NCBI GenBank assembly: GCA_964353255.1
Contig: CAYGVJ010000006.1
Span: forward strand, 1 to 64,000
Source: VFZS01 sp964353255
Lineage (GTDB): Bacteria > Acidobacteriota > Terriglobia > Bryobacterales > Bryobacteraceae
Length of the DNA: 64,000 nucleotides
Reading direction: 5' to 3'
Part shown: positions 17,696 to 25,358 of the stretch, one piece after another
Layout: every line of letters starts with the position of its first letter
How positions within the stretch are numbered: position 1 is the stretch's first letter
Made by a program: the position numbers and the translations under genes
The notes under the pieces: generated by a model
What the model saw: the letters and a program-made list of their open reading frames with translations, nothing else
Told to the model about the DNA's origin: nothing
Database searches by the model: none

Positions 17696-18439
17696 CTACG
17701 GCTTGAATGTGACCGCGTTCACCAGGATCTGAGCGTAGACCGGGTTCTCGAACTCGTGGACCGTGTGCCCGGGCATGAAGTACATCACCAGGCCGCGCCC
17801 CGCCGTCATGTACCAGCCGGCCCGGTCCTGCATGTACGTCGTGCCGGTTTTCGCGTCGGTGTACTTGAATCCCAGCAGTAGGGTGCGCGGGCCGTGGAAG
17901 ACGTGGTTGAGGTAAACCTCGGTGTCCTCCAGATGGAAGCCGGCGCGCTGCTGCTCGGTGCTTTCCGTGCTTCTGTACGCCACGCGCAGCGGGTAGGCGA
18001 CCTTGTGGGTGGTGATGAACTCCTGCGGGGCGAGGTTGACGACCTCGAGCGTCACGCCTTCGATCCATCGGTAGCCGCCTTGCTCGAAAGGCGTTTCCGG
18101 CAGCGCGATCTTCAGGAACGGGAACCAGAACTTGTTCCGCCGCTTCCCGGAACTGATCGAGTGATGCAGCAGGATGAGCCGGCCTCCGCCCTCCGCGTAA
18201 TCGATGAACGCCCGCTCGGCGGGCTCCCCGATCCGCTCGTGAATGTACACCAAGACTACCGGGAAAGAATCCAGCTTCGCCGGCATGTTTTCCTGGGTCA
18301 CGATCTGGCTTTCCACGCCTGCTCCCGCCTTCAGCTTGGCGGCGAGCACCTCCATGGCGGGTATCTCGTCGGCGACGATCAGGACGGGTCCGGCGCCCAG
18401 CAGCGCGATCGGCAAAAGAAGCGCGATAAGGAGTCTCAT
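17696..18439 (-). CDS. Secreted ThuA-like (trehalose-utilisation fold) protein
   Basis: A 247-residue protein read from ATG 18439 (signal peptide MRLLIALLLPIALLGAG); another ATG lies 15 bp upstream. The mature part has the glutamine-amidotransferase-like ThuA fold: VLIVADEIPAMEVL at the start, GGRLILLHHSISS for the loop after the central strand, and GRGLVMYFMPGHTVHEFENP at the end, where ThuA proteins keep GHT/H residues. ThuA proteins are common in polysaccharide loci but their reaction is poorly defined. It starts 35 bp after the GH29 stop and is likely cotranscribed with it. Confidence 0.8.
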   Translation of the reverse strand: MRLLIALLLPIALLGAGPVLIVADEIPAMEVLAAKLKAGAGVESQIVTQENMPAKLDSFPVVLVYIHERIGEPAERAFIDYAEGGGRLILLHHSISSGKRRNKFWFPFLKIALPETPFEQGGYRWIEGVTLEVVNLAPQEFITTHKVAYPLRVAYRSTESTEQQRAGFHLEDTEVYLNHVFHGPRTLLLGFKYTDAKTGTTYMQDRAGWYMTAGRGLVMYFMPGHTVHEFENPVYAQILVNAVTFKP

Positions 18440-18474
18440 TTGACCATTCAGCATACGAGCAGAGGCGGCGCCTG

Positions 18475-19833
18475 TCAATTCGGCGGTTTCTGGATGCCGG
18501 GTCGCGGCGCCGCTCTGACGTTGGTGAGCTTCACTACTACCGGATTCGGCCACTTCCGGTCGTTGTACAGCCGCTGCGCGCGCATCACGCGCACGTGTAA
18601 GCCGTCCGCTTCCTGTTTCCAGGTGGTCTTCGGCGCCACGTCGGGTTTGTACTCCAGAACCTTGTCGTTCTGTCCCAGCACGCTCGCCTCGGTTTTCTCG
18701 GTAGCCCGCACCGACTTCAGGACGATGTCCCTCCAGTCGCCCAGCGTCCACAGGTGCGGCGTCTGCTTGATGAAAGCGTAAACGGTGTTCTCGTCTTTCC
18801 TTTTCGTGAACCAGATCTCACCCTCATTGGTCAGCACCCAGGGGCGCGTGGCATAGATGGACTCGTGGTTGACGAACATCCACAACGCGATCTCGCGCAG
18901 CCGCTCCTCCTGCTCGATGGGGAGTTCGCCGTCAGGCTTGGGCCCGACGTTCAGCAGCAGGTTGCCGCCCTTGGCCCGGGTCTCGATCAGGATCTCGATG
19001 AGCCTCCCGCCCGACTTGTAGAGCTCGTTGGTCGGCTTGTACTGCCACTGGGTGCCCATGGTCAGATTGGACTCCCAGACCCCCTCGAGCGGCGCGCCCG
19101 GAATGTACTGCTCGGGTGTCTGAATGGCGCCCCGCGTCACGACGACGTTCGGTTGCAGCTTCCAGGCCAGCTCGCGCAAACCCTCCGCCGGGCCGTCGAA
19201 GAACATGACATCGATCGGGCCGTAGTTGGCCAGCAGTTCCTTCACCTGCGCCTGGTCGTGCGCCATCAGGCCCGGGTTGTTGGCCGGAGCCACATCGGGC
19301 GTGTTCCGCTGGATGTTCTTGCCGTTCTTGTAGAGCCACCAGAAATCGTCGGGCGAAAAGTAGAAGCCCGGGGCGATGCCTTGTTCGCGGAAGGCCGTGA
19401 CGATCTCGGCCGTGATGTCGCGGCGGAACGGCGTGTGCAGGATGCTGAAGTCCGTCGTTCGCGTGTCGAACATGCAGAAGCCGGAATGGTGCTTGGTCGT
19501 GAATACGACGTACTTCATGCCGGCCAGCTTGGCCAGCACCGCCCAATCCTGCGGGTGGAATTTGCGCGGGTTGAAGCTCGTCGGCAAATCCACGGTGAAG
19601 CGCTTGAGGTAGTCCTCGGAGGCGCCCACCATGGAATGGCTGATGACGGACCCGAGCTGGCTGTCCATGCTCCAGTGAATGAACATGCCGAAGCCCAGGT
19701 CGCGGAACCATTCCAGGCGGTCCGGGCGGTTCCCCGGCGGTTGAGGCTGCGCGGCCAGCGGCTGTACGCAGCTCAGAGCTGCCAGCAGCAGCCATACGGT
19801 CACGGTTCTGTAATGGCGGTGATGGTGGTTCAT
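18475..19833 (-). CDS. GH29 alpha-L-fucosidase
   Basis: A 452-residue exported enzyme with signal peptide to about residue 29 (ending PLAAQ). The GH29 barrel is clear: WFRDLGFGMFIHWS, YVVFTTKHHSGFCMFDT, APGFYFSPDDFWW, and the nucleophile Asp expected in IDVMFFDGP. LLLNVGPKPDGELP closes the barrel as in other family members, and a C-terminal beta-sandwich follows. It hydrolyses terminal alpha-L-fucose with retention. It heads the ThuA, GH13, GH95 minus-strand run, so two different fucosidase families are encoded together. The final acid/base cannot be placed by eye. Confidence 0.93.
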   Translation of the reverse strand: MNHHHRHYRTVTVWLLLAALSCVQPLAAQPQPPGNRPDRLEWFRDLGFGMFIHWSMDSQLGSVISHSMVGASEDYLKRFTVDLPTSFNPRKFHPQDWAVLAKLAGMKYVVFTTKHHSGFCMFDTRTTDFSILHTPFRRDITAEIVTAFREQGIAPGFYFSPDDFWWLYKNGKNIQRNTPDVAPANNPGLMAHDQAQVKELLANYGPIDVMFFDGPAEGLRELAWKLQPNVVVTRGAIQTPEQYIPGAPLEGVWESNLTMGTQWQYKPTNELYKSGGRLIEILIETRAKGGNLLLNVGPKPDGELPIEQEERLREIALWMFVNHESIYATRPWVLTNEGEIWFTKRKDENTVYAFIKQTPHLWTLGDWRDIVLKSVRATEKTEASVLGQNDKVLEYKPDVAPKTTWKQEADGLHVRVMRAQRLYNDRKWPNPVVVKLTNVRAAPRPGIQKPPN

Positions 19834-19986
19834 ACGCGCCGCGATTATATGCCAGTTCTGACGTTTCGGTCAACGGCGGGCAAGCCGGTGAGCGCGCCGC
19901 AAGGATGCGGTTGCCCTGGGGCGCTCGATCGGCGTAGCCTGGGAACTTTGGAAGACGCTGTGCGGTCAGGTCACTGAGGAATCTGT

Positions 19987-21651
19987 ATGAACGCCATCTC
20001 CCTGCTCCTGTGTGCGGCTCTGCTGGCGCCCGCCTCCGCGCTGGCTCAGCCGGCGGTCCGCATCCACGTTGACGGACGCGCTGCCGCCGGGCCGCTCAAA
20101 CCCGTGTGGAGCTTTTTCGGCTACGATGAGCCGAACTACACCTACATGCAGTACGGCCGCAAGCTCCTGGCGGAGCTTTCTGCTCTCAGCCCGGCGCCGG
20201 TCTACATTCGCTGCCACAACTTGCTGAATACCGGCGACGGCACGCCTAGCCTGAAATGGGGCTCGACCAACGCCTATACCGAAGACGCCTCCGGCCGGCC
20301 CGTCTACGACTGGACCATTGTGGACCGGATTTTCGACACCTTTCGGGACACCCGCGTCGTCCCGCTGGTCGAAATCGCATTCATGCCCGAGGCTTTGTCC
20401 ACCCGCCCGCAGCCTTACAAGACGCTGTGGCCGGAGCAGTTCTCGACGGGCTTCGCCTACCCGCCCAAGGACTATCGGAAGTGGGCGGAGCTGGTGTACC
20501 GCTGGGTGCGCCATGCCGTCGAGCGCCACGGCCAGCAGGCCGTCGAGTCCTGGTATTGGGAACTGTGGAACGAGCCGGACATTTCCTACTGGCGCGGCAC
20601 CGCGGAGGAGTACTTCAAGCTGTACGACTTCACCTCCGACGCCCTGAAGCGGGCGCTCCCGACGGCGCGCATCGGCGGACCGCACTCGACCGGCCCGGCG
20701 GACGCCAAGGCCGCCGAGTTCCTGCGCGGTTTCCTGGAACACTGCTTGCGCGGCAAGAACCAGGCCACGGGCGGGACGGGCGCGCCGCTGGATTACATCG
20801 GCTTCCATGCCAAGGGTAGCCCCGCGGCGGTTGACGGGCACGTTCGCATGGGCATCCGCAACCAGGCGCTGAGCGTTGCGCGCGGCTTCGAGATCGTGGC
20901 CTCTTTTCCGGAGCTGCGCGGCAAGCCGGTGATCATCGGCGAGTCCGACCCCGAAGGCTGCGCCGCCTGTTCGGCGCGGACCCATCCGCAGAATGCCTAC
21001 CGTAACGGGCCGCTCTATTCGTGCTACACGGCCGCGATGCTCAAGCACACGCTCGACCTGGCCGGGCGCTACGGCGCCAACCTGGAAGGCGTGGTGACCT
21101 GGGCCTTCGAGTTCGAGGGCCAGCCCTACTTCGACGGTTTCCGCACTCTGGCCAGCAACGGCATCGACAAGCCCGTGCTCAACGTGTTCCGCATGTTCGG
21201 TCTCCTGGGCGGAGACCGGCTGAAGGTGGAGAGCGACGGCGCGGCGCCCCTCGACTCGGTCTTGAAGGCGGGGGTGCGCCAGTCGCCCGATGTCAACGCG
21301 CTGGCCAGCCGCAAGGAGCGCGAGATCTCGGTCCTGGTCTGGAACTACCACGATGACGACGTGGCCGCCCCCGACGCCGCCGTCGCGCTGGCCGTTTCCG
21401 GCCTGCCCGCCTCGGCGCGGCGCGTCCTGATGCGCCACTTCCGCATCGACCAGCGCTACAGCAATGCCCATGCCGCCTGGAAGCAGATGGGCTCGCCGCA
21501 GTCGCCCACGCCGGAGCAGTATGCGCGGCTGGAAGCCGCCGGGCGGCTGGAGTTGCTCGAGTCCCCGCAGTGGCTCTTCAGCGCCGGCAAGCTGGAGGTC
21601 AGCTTCAGCCTGCCGCGGCAGGGCGTCTCGCTGATCCAGTTCTCTTGGTGA
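19987..21651 (+). CDS. GH39-like secreted glycosidase
   Basis: A 554-residue protein with a signal peptide ending SALAQP. A TIM barrel of the GH39 type (beta-xylosidase/alpha-L-iduronidase clan) carries the acid/base Glu in YWELWNEPD and the nucleophile Glu in KPVIIGESDPEG, followed by a C-terminal beta-domain (AVALAVSGLPASARRV). GH39 enzymes are retaining exo-glycosidases acting on xylosides, iduronides or related residues. It diverges from the GH29 run and converges with the LacI gene at 21672. The substrate cannot be fixed from sequence alone. Confidence 0.82.
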   Translation: MNAISLLLCAALLAPASALAQPAVRIHVDGRAAAGPLKPVWSFFGYDEPNYTYMQYGRKLLAELSALSPAPVYIRCHNLLNTGDGTPSLKWGSTNAYTEDASGRPVYDWTIVDRIFDTFRDTRVVPLVEIAFMPEALSTRPQPYKTLWPEQFSTGFAYPPKDYRKWAELVYRWVRHAVERHGQQAVESWYWELWNEPDISYWRGTAEEYFKLYDFTSDALKRALPTARIGGPHSTGPADAKAAEFLRGFLEHCLRGKNQATGGTGAPLDYIGFHAKGSPAAVDGHVRMGIRNQALSVARGFEIVASFPELRGKPVIIGESDPEGCAACSARTHPQNAYRNGPLYSCYTAAMLKHTLDLAGRYGANLEGVVTWAFEFEGQPYFDGFRTLASNGIDKPVLNVFRMFGLLGGDRLKVESDGAAPLDSVLKAGVRQSPDVNALASRKEREISVLVWNYHDDDVAAPDAAVALAVSGLPASARRVLMRHFRIDQRYSNAHAAWKQMGSPQSPTPEQYARLEAAGRLELLESPQWLFSAGKLEVSFSLPRQGVSLIQFSW

Positions 21652-21671
21652 GGGGGACGCTGCGGGCCCCG

Positions 21672-22691
21672 CTACGCGCTCCCTCTTGCGGTTGACTGCC
21701 GGGCGACCAGCCTCGGCTCCAGCAGAATCGTGCGCGGCCGGACCGGGGACTTGGCTTCCACCAGACTGAGCGCCAGTTTGGCCGCGCGCTCGCCGATCAG
21801 CGTGCTGTCCTGATCGATGCTGCTCAGCGGCACCCGGAGCAGTTCCGCGTACTTGAGATTGCCGCAGCCGATTACGGCCACATCGTCCGGGATCCGCAGG
21901 CTGGCTTCCAGAATGGCCTTCAGGCCGCCCATGGCGGTCGGATCGTTGTAGCAGAACACCCCATCCGGCCGCGGCTCCAGCCGCAGCAACTGGCGCATGG
22001 CGTGGTATCCGCTGACGTCGCTGGCGTCGTCTCCGCTCTTGCCCGCCACCAGGTATCCCGGCAGAACGCTCAGCCCGTGCTGCGTCAGCGCGCGCCGGTA
22101 GCCTTCCAGCCGGCCCAGGGCGGTGCTGATTTCCGGGCCCCGGATGTGCGCGATGCGCTGGCAGCCCACCTGGATCAGGTGTTCGGTGGCCAGCATGCCA
22201 ACCTGCTCGTCGTCCACCCCTACGAAATTGGCCACCAGCCCCACGAAGCGCCGGTCGATCAGCACATACGGCGTCTTTTGCTCCTCGATGCGCCGGAAGC
22301 TCTCGACGGTCCACTGGGTGGAGGCGATGACCAGGGCGTCCACCCGCCGGGCCAGCAACTGGTCGATCTCCTGCTGCTCCAGTTCCGGATCTTCCTCCGA
22401 GGAGGATATGACCAGGCTGTAGCCTTTCTTCCGCAGCACGCGGGAGAGGCCCTTGGCAACCTCGGCGAAAAACGCATGGACCAGGTCCGGCACCACCAGG
22501 CCGATCATGCACGTCCGCCCGGTGACCAGGGCGCGGGCGGCCAGGTTCGGCCGGTAGTTCAGTTCCTTCATCCGCCTGAGCACGCGCGCGCGGGTCTCCG
22601 GGCTGATGTCGCTGTGACCGCGCAGGACCTTCGAGACGGTGACCACCGAGACGCCCAGGTCGCGGGCGATGTCTTTCATCCGAACGGCCAT
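21672..22691 (-). CDS. LacI-family transcriptional regulator (second)
   Basis: A 339-residue LacI/GalR repressor. The helix-turn-helix covers residues 4-25 (DIARDLGVSVVTVSKVL), the hinge helix is YRPNLAARALVTG, and the sensor domain contains the usual GFDN-like turn as VIGCGN. It diverges from the sodium:solute symporter at 22835 and is therefore its likely regulator. Candidate palindromes lie in the shared 143-bp space. It is only distantly related to the first LacI protein of this window. Confidence 0.94.
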   Translation of the reverse strand: MAVRMKDIARDLGVSVVTVSKVLRGHSDISPETRARVLRRMKELNYRPNLAARALVTGRTCMIGLVVPDLVHAFFAEVAKGLSRVLRKKGYSLVISSSEEDPELEQQEIDQLLARRVDALVIASTQWTVESFRRIEEQKTPYVLIDRRFVGLVANFVGVDDEQVGMLATEHLIQVGCQRIAHIRGPEISTALGRLEGYRRALTQHGLSVLPGYLVAGKSGDDASDVSGYHAMRQLLRLEPRPDGVFCYNDPTAMGGLKAILEASLRIPDDVAVIGCGNLKYAELLRVPLSSIDQDSTLIGERAAKLALSLVEAKSPVRPRTILLEPRLVARQSTARGSA

Positions 22692-22710
22692 GCTTTGATT
22701 ATGCCACGTC

Positions 22711-22722
22711 GTTTACTTAAAC
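22711..22722. promoter_or_regulatory. Candidate operator between LacI 2 and the symporter
   Basis: GTTTACTTAAAC is an inverted repeat (GTTTA, CT, TAAAC) 20 bp upstream of the regulator start. A second inverted repeat, TATCGG (22772-22777) and CCGATA (22789-22794), lies closer to the symporter. Neither has the GCAAGCGCTTGC sequence of the first LacI system. Confidence 0.35.
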
Positions 22723-22834
22723 AGGGAAGAAAACAAACCGCCCCCGCCGCCCGCCGAGGGTGTGCTAGTATTATCGGTTACTTCAGCGCCGATATGGGCT
22801 GGGAGTGCCGTATAGTCGGCACCTGGGAGGTCTG

Positions 22835-24550
22835 ATGCACTTTGCGCTCGCACTCGCTTCGACCGCCGCGCCCCAGCGCTTGCTCTCGATGGCGCCGGTG
22901 GATGTCACCCTCATCGTCATCTACTTCGCCGTGGTGCTGGCCATCGGGTTTTACCTCAAACGCTTCGCCCGCACGGGCGAGGATTTCTTCATGGCCGGCC
23001 GGGGCATGACGGCCTGGATCGCGGGGCTGAGTTTCATCTCGGCCAACCTGGGCTCGCTGGAGATGATGGGCTGGTCGGCGGCCGCCTATCAGTACGGCGC
23101 GCTGGCCGGGCACGCCTACCTGATCGGCGCCATCCCGGCCATCCTGGTCCTGGCCATCGTGATGATGCCCTTCTATTACATTTGCAGGACGCATTCCGTG
23201 CCGGGCTACTTGAAGCTGCGGTTCGGCGAATCCACGCGCGCGCTGTCGGGCCTCTCCTTCGCCTTCATGACGGTGCTGATGAGCGGCATCAACATGTACG
23301 CCATGGCGCTGGTGATGAAGGTCATCCTCGGCTGGGACATCCACTTCTCGATCTGGGTCTCCTCGCTGACCGTGGCGGTCTACGTGGCCGCGGGCGGCCT
23401 GCTCTCGGCCATTTTCAACGAGGTGCTTCAGTTCTTCCTCATCTGGCTGGGCGCGCTGCTCATCCCCGTCTTCGGGCTGATCGAGGCGGGCGGCTGGGGC
23501 AACATGGTGGCGCGGATCGACGCCAACACCGGCGGGCAGGGGTTCACGCACCTGTGGCGGAATCTGGGCTCGTTCACCGACAATCCGGCCGGCGCCGACT
23601 GGTTCGGGCTGGTTTTCGGCCTGGGGCTGGCGATTTCTTTCGGGTACTGGACCACGGATTTCCTGGTGGTGCAACGCGTGATGGCGGCCAAGGACCTGCG
23701 CTCGGCCAAGCTGGGCACGATCATCGGCGCGGCCCTGAAGATGTGCGTGCTGTTCATCGTCACCCTCCCCGGGCTGCTCGGGCGCGCCGTGCTGCCGATC
23801 AGCCTGGTCAGCGAGGGCACGGCCGTGGCCAGCGGCGCCCACAGTTACAACGAGGTGCTGCCGCTGCTGATGGCTCGCTACCTCGGGCCGGGCCTGCTCG
23901 GCCTCGGCGTCACCGCGCTGATCGCCGGGTTCATGTCCGGAATGGCCGGCAACGTGAGCGCCTTCGCCACGGTCTGGACCTACGACATCTACCGGCCCCT
24001 GATCCGCAAGGACTCCACCGACGCCCACTACGTCAGGATGGGCCGCTGGAGCGCGCTGCTCGGCGTCTTCGTCAGCATCGGCGCCGCCTACCTCGTGATG
24101 CAGTGGTCGAGCATCATCATTTACGTCCAGGCGCTGGCTACCTTCTTTCTGGTGCCTCTGTTCGGGACCGTGATGCTCGGCATGTTGTGGAAGCGGGCCA
24201 CCCCGGCCGCCGGCTTCTGGGGCCTGCTGGCGGGCACCGTGGCCTCCATCGGCATGTTCCTGTGGACGCAGTTTGACCGGAGCGCGGTGGCGATCATCGC
24301 CCTCTCGCCGCACGCCAAGGACATGGCCGAGAACTGGTACCGCGGCATCTGGACGCTGCTGGTCGGCGTGCTCGTCACCGTCCTGGTGAGCCTGTGGACG
24401 AAGCCCAAGCCGCAGGCCGAGTTGGAGGGGCTCGTCTACGGCCTGACGCCAATCCCGCCCGAGGGCCAGTACCCCCTGCTGAAACGGCCGGTTTTCTGGG
24501 CCGGGGTGGTGGCAGTGGCCTTCGTCGTGATCAACGTGATGTTTTGGTAG
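22835..24550 (+). CDS. Sodium:solute symporter (SSS family), probable sugar importer
   Basis: A 571-residue inner-membrane protein with about 14 hydrophobic segments. ATG 22835 is preceded by GGGAGG at 4 bp; the frame is open to 22805. SSS hallmarks are the early VIYFAVVLAIGFYLKR segment, the FMAGRGMTAWIAGLSF motif after helix 1, and the GLGVTALIAGFMSGMAGNVSAF helix. It resembles the SGLT-like branch that imports monosaccharides with sodium. It diverges from a LacI regulator and sits among fucosidases and a rhamnosidase-like gene, so a deoxysugar is a plausible cargo. Its last 20 bases overlap the convergent RAYT gene. Confidence 0.9.
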   Translation: MHFALALASTAAPQRLLSMAPVDVTLIVIYFAVVLAIGFYLKRFARTGEDFFMAGRGMTAWIAGLSFISANLGSLEMMGWSAAAYQYGALAGHAYLIGAIPAILVLAIVMMPFYYICRTHSVPGYLKLRFGESTRALSGLSFAFMTVLMSGINMYAMALVMKVILGWDIHFSIWVSSLTVAVYVAAGGLLSAIFNEVLQFFLIWLGALLIPVFGLIEAGGWGNMVARIDANTGGQGFTHLWRNLGSFTDNPAGADWFGLVFGLGLAISFGYWTTDFLVVQRVMAAKDLRSAKLGTIIGAALKMCVLFIVTLPGLLGRAVLPISLVSEGTAVASGAHSYNEVLPLLMARYLGPGLLGLGVTALIAGFMSGMAGNVSAFATVWTYDIYRPLIRKDSTDAHYVRMGRWSALLGVFVSIGAAYLVMQWSSIIIYVQALATFFLVPLFGTVMLGMLWKRATPAAGFWGLLAGTVASIGMFLWTQFDRSAVAIIALSPHAKDMAENWYRGIWTLLVGVLVTVLVSLWTKPKPQAELEGLVYGLTPIPPEGQYPLLKRPVFWAGVVAVAFVVINVMFW

Positions 24551-25175
24551 GGCCGGGTATATTTGTCTTCGTGGCGCAAGCACTCGTGCTTGCGGCGTCC
24601 ACACTCGTGTGGACGCGTGCGCCGTTCAACTTCCTCAGCCACTCTTCATGTGCACTGGACCACGGGTGGTCTTCTGCCCGTGACACCAGGCCGGCGGCCA
24701 CCGGATTGTTCTCGATGTAAGCGGCAATCTGGTGAAACTCCTGCTCGTCGCGCACCCAGTGGTCATAGGATTCAGCTTGCCAGAACCGTTCGCCGCTGCG
24801 GCCCAGCAGCCGGTTAGCCTCGCGTGCCGTGGTGCCCTTGAGCGCCTTGAGCAAGCGGCTGGGCGGGATCAGAGGCCACAGCAGCACGTGGACGTGGTTG
24901 GCCATGACCACGAACGCAGCCAGCCGGTAATGGCCCAGACTTACGCCGCGCAATAGGGAATCGACAACCGCCTGGGCGATGGAGTTCTGCCGCAGGTAAT
25001 GTGGACCGGAGCGCTCCTGATCCAGGTGACGATCCATCCAAACGAAGGCTTGGCCTGCGTTGGCCTTGTGCGGCGGTGGGTACAGGCCCAGGGGAAGGCT
25101 GCCGTGCAAGTGCCAGGTGACGAAGAGCCAGCGGTCTGGGGGATAGACGTGCGGGAGACGGCGGCGGGACTTCAC
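24531..25175 (-). CDS. RAYT: REP-associated tyrosine transposase (Y1/IS200-like)
   Basis: A 214-residue protein if started at GTG 25175; the frame is open far upstream but that part is antisense to GH106 and not coding. It has the HUH endonuclease motif in VMANHVHVLLWP, the RAYT-type segment SYDHWVRDEQEFHQIAAYIE with the catalytic Tyr, and the family ending NPVAAGLVSRAEDHPWSS. RAYTs nick and move REP hairpins. Both sides of the gene carry a pair of hairpins in inverted orientation; the left pair falls within its own 3' coding end. It has no frameshift and looks intact. Confidence 0.88.
   Translation of the reverse strand: MKSRRRLPHVYPPDRWLFVTWHLHGSLPLGLYPPPHKANAGQAFVWMDRHLDQERSGPHYLRQNSIAQAVVDSLLRGVSLGHYRLAAFVVMANHVHVLLWPLIPPSRLLKALKGTTAREANRLLGRSGERFWQAESYDHWVRDEQEFHQIAAYIENNPVAAGLVSRAEDHPWSSAHEEWLRKLNGARVHTSVDAASTSACATKTNIPGPTKTSR
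24576..24616. repeat. REP hairpin pair, left side of RAYT
   Basis: GCAAGCAC-TC-GTGCTTGC (24576-24593) is followed 1 bp later by GCGTCCACAC-TC-GTGTGGACGC (24595-24616), both perfect stems. The pair is preceded by GTGG, similar to the foot tetranucleotide of known REPs. It is repeated in inverted orientation on the right of the RAYT gene. Confidence 0.85.
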
Positions 25176-25229
25176 ATGGATGTAGTGACTGCCGCTGCGC
25201 GAGACTCTCGCGGATTTCGCAAGGCTCCT

Positions 25230-25270
25230 GCGTCCACACGAGTGTGGACGCCGCACGCAAGAGTGCGTGC
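25230..25270. repeat. REP hairpin pair, right side of RAYT (inverted copy)
   Basis: GCGTCCACAC-GA-GTGTGGACGC (25230-25251) and GCACGCA-AGAG-TGCGTGC (25253-25270), followed by GCCAC. Reverse-complemented, this is the left pair with an A-to-C and a T-to-G change that face each other in the stem, so base pairing is preserved. Confidence 0.85.
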
Positions 25271-25358
25271 GCCACGGAGTGCGCATATGGTCACATTGCC
25301 CGCCGGCCCGGCCTGAGATACCGTAGTCTGTGGCTACTCTATGACATCGGGGGGAAAT

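Noticed and set aside
21652..21690. A bidirectional terminator between GH39 and LacI 2
   Set aside because: GAGGG and CCCTC can pair around a GC-rich core but the inner stem is imperfect and no T-run follows.
19966..22512. 848-codon minus-strand frame across GH39 and LacI 2
   Set aside because: It is a shadow: antisense to GH39 and in another frame of the LacI gene, which is clearly real.
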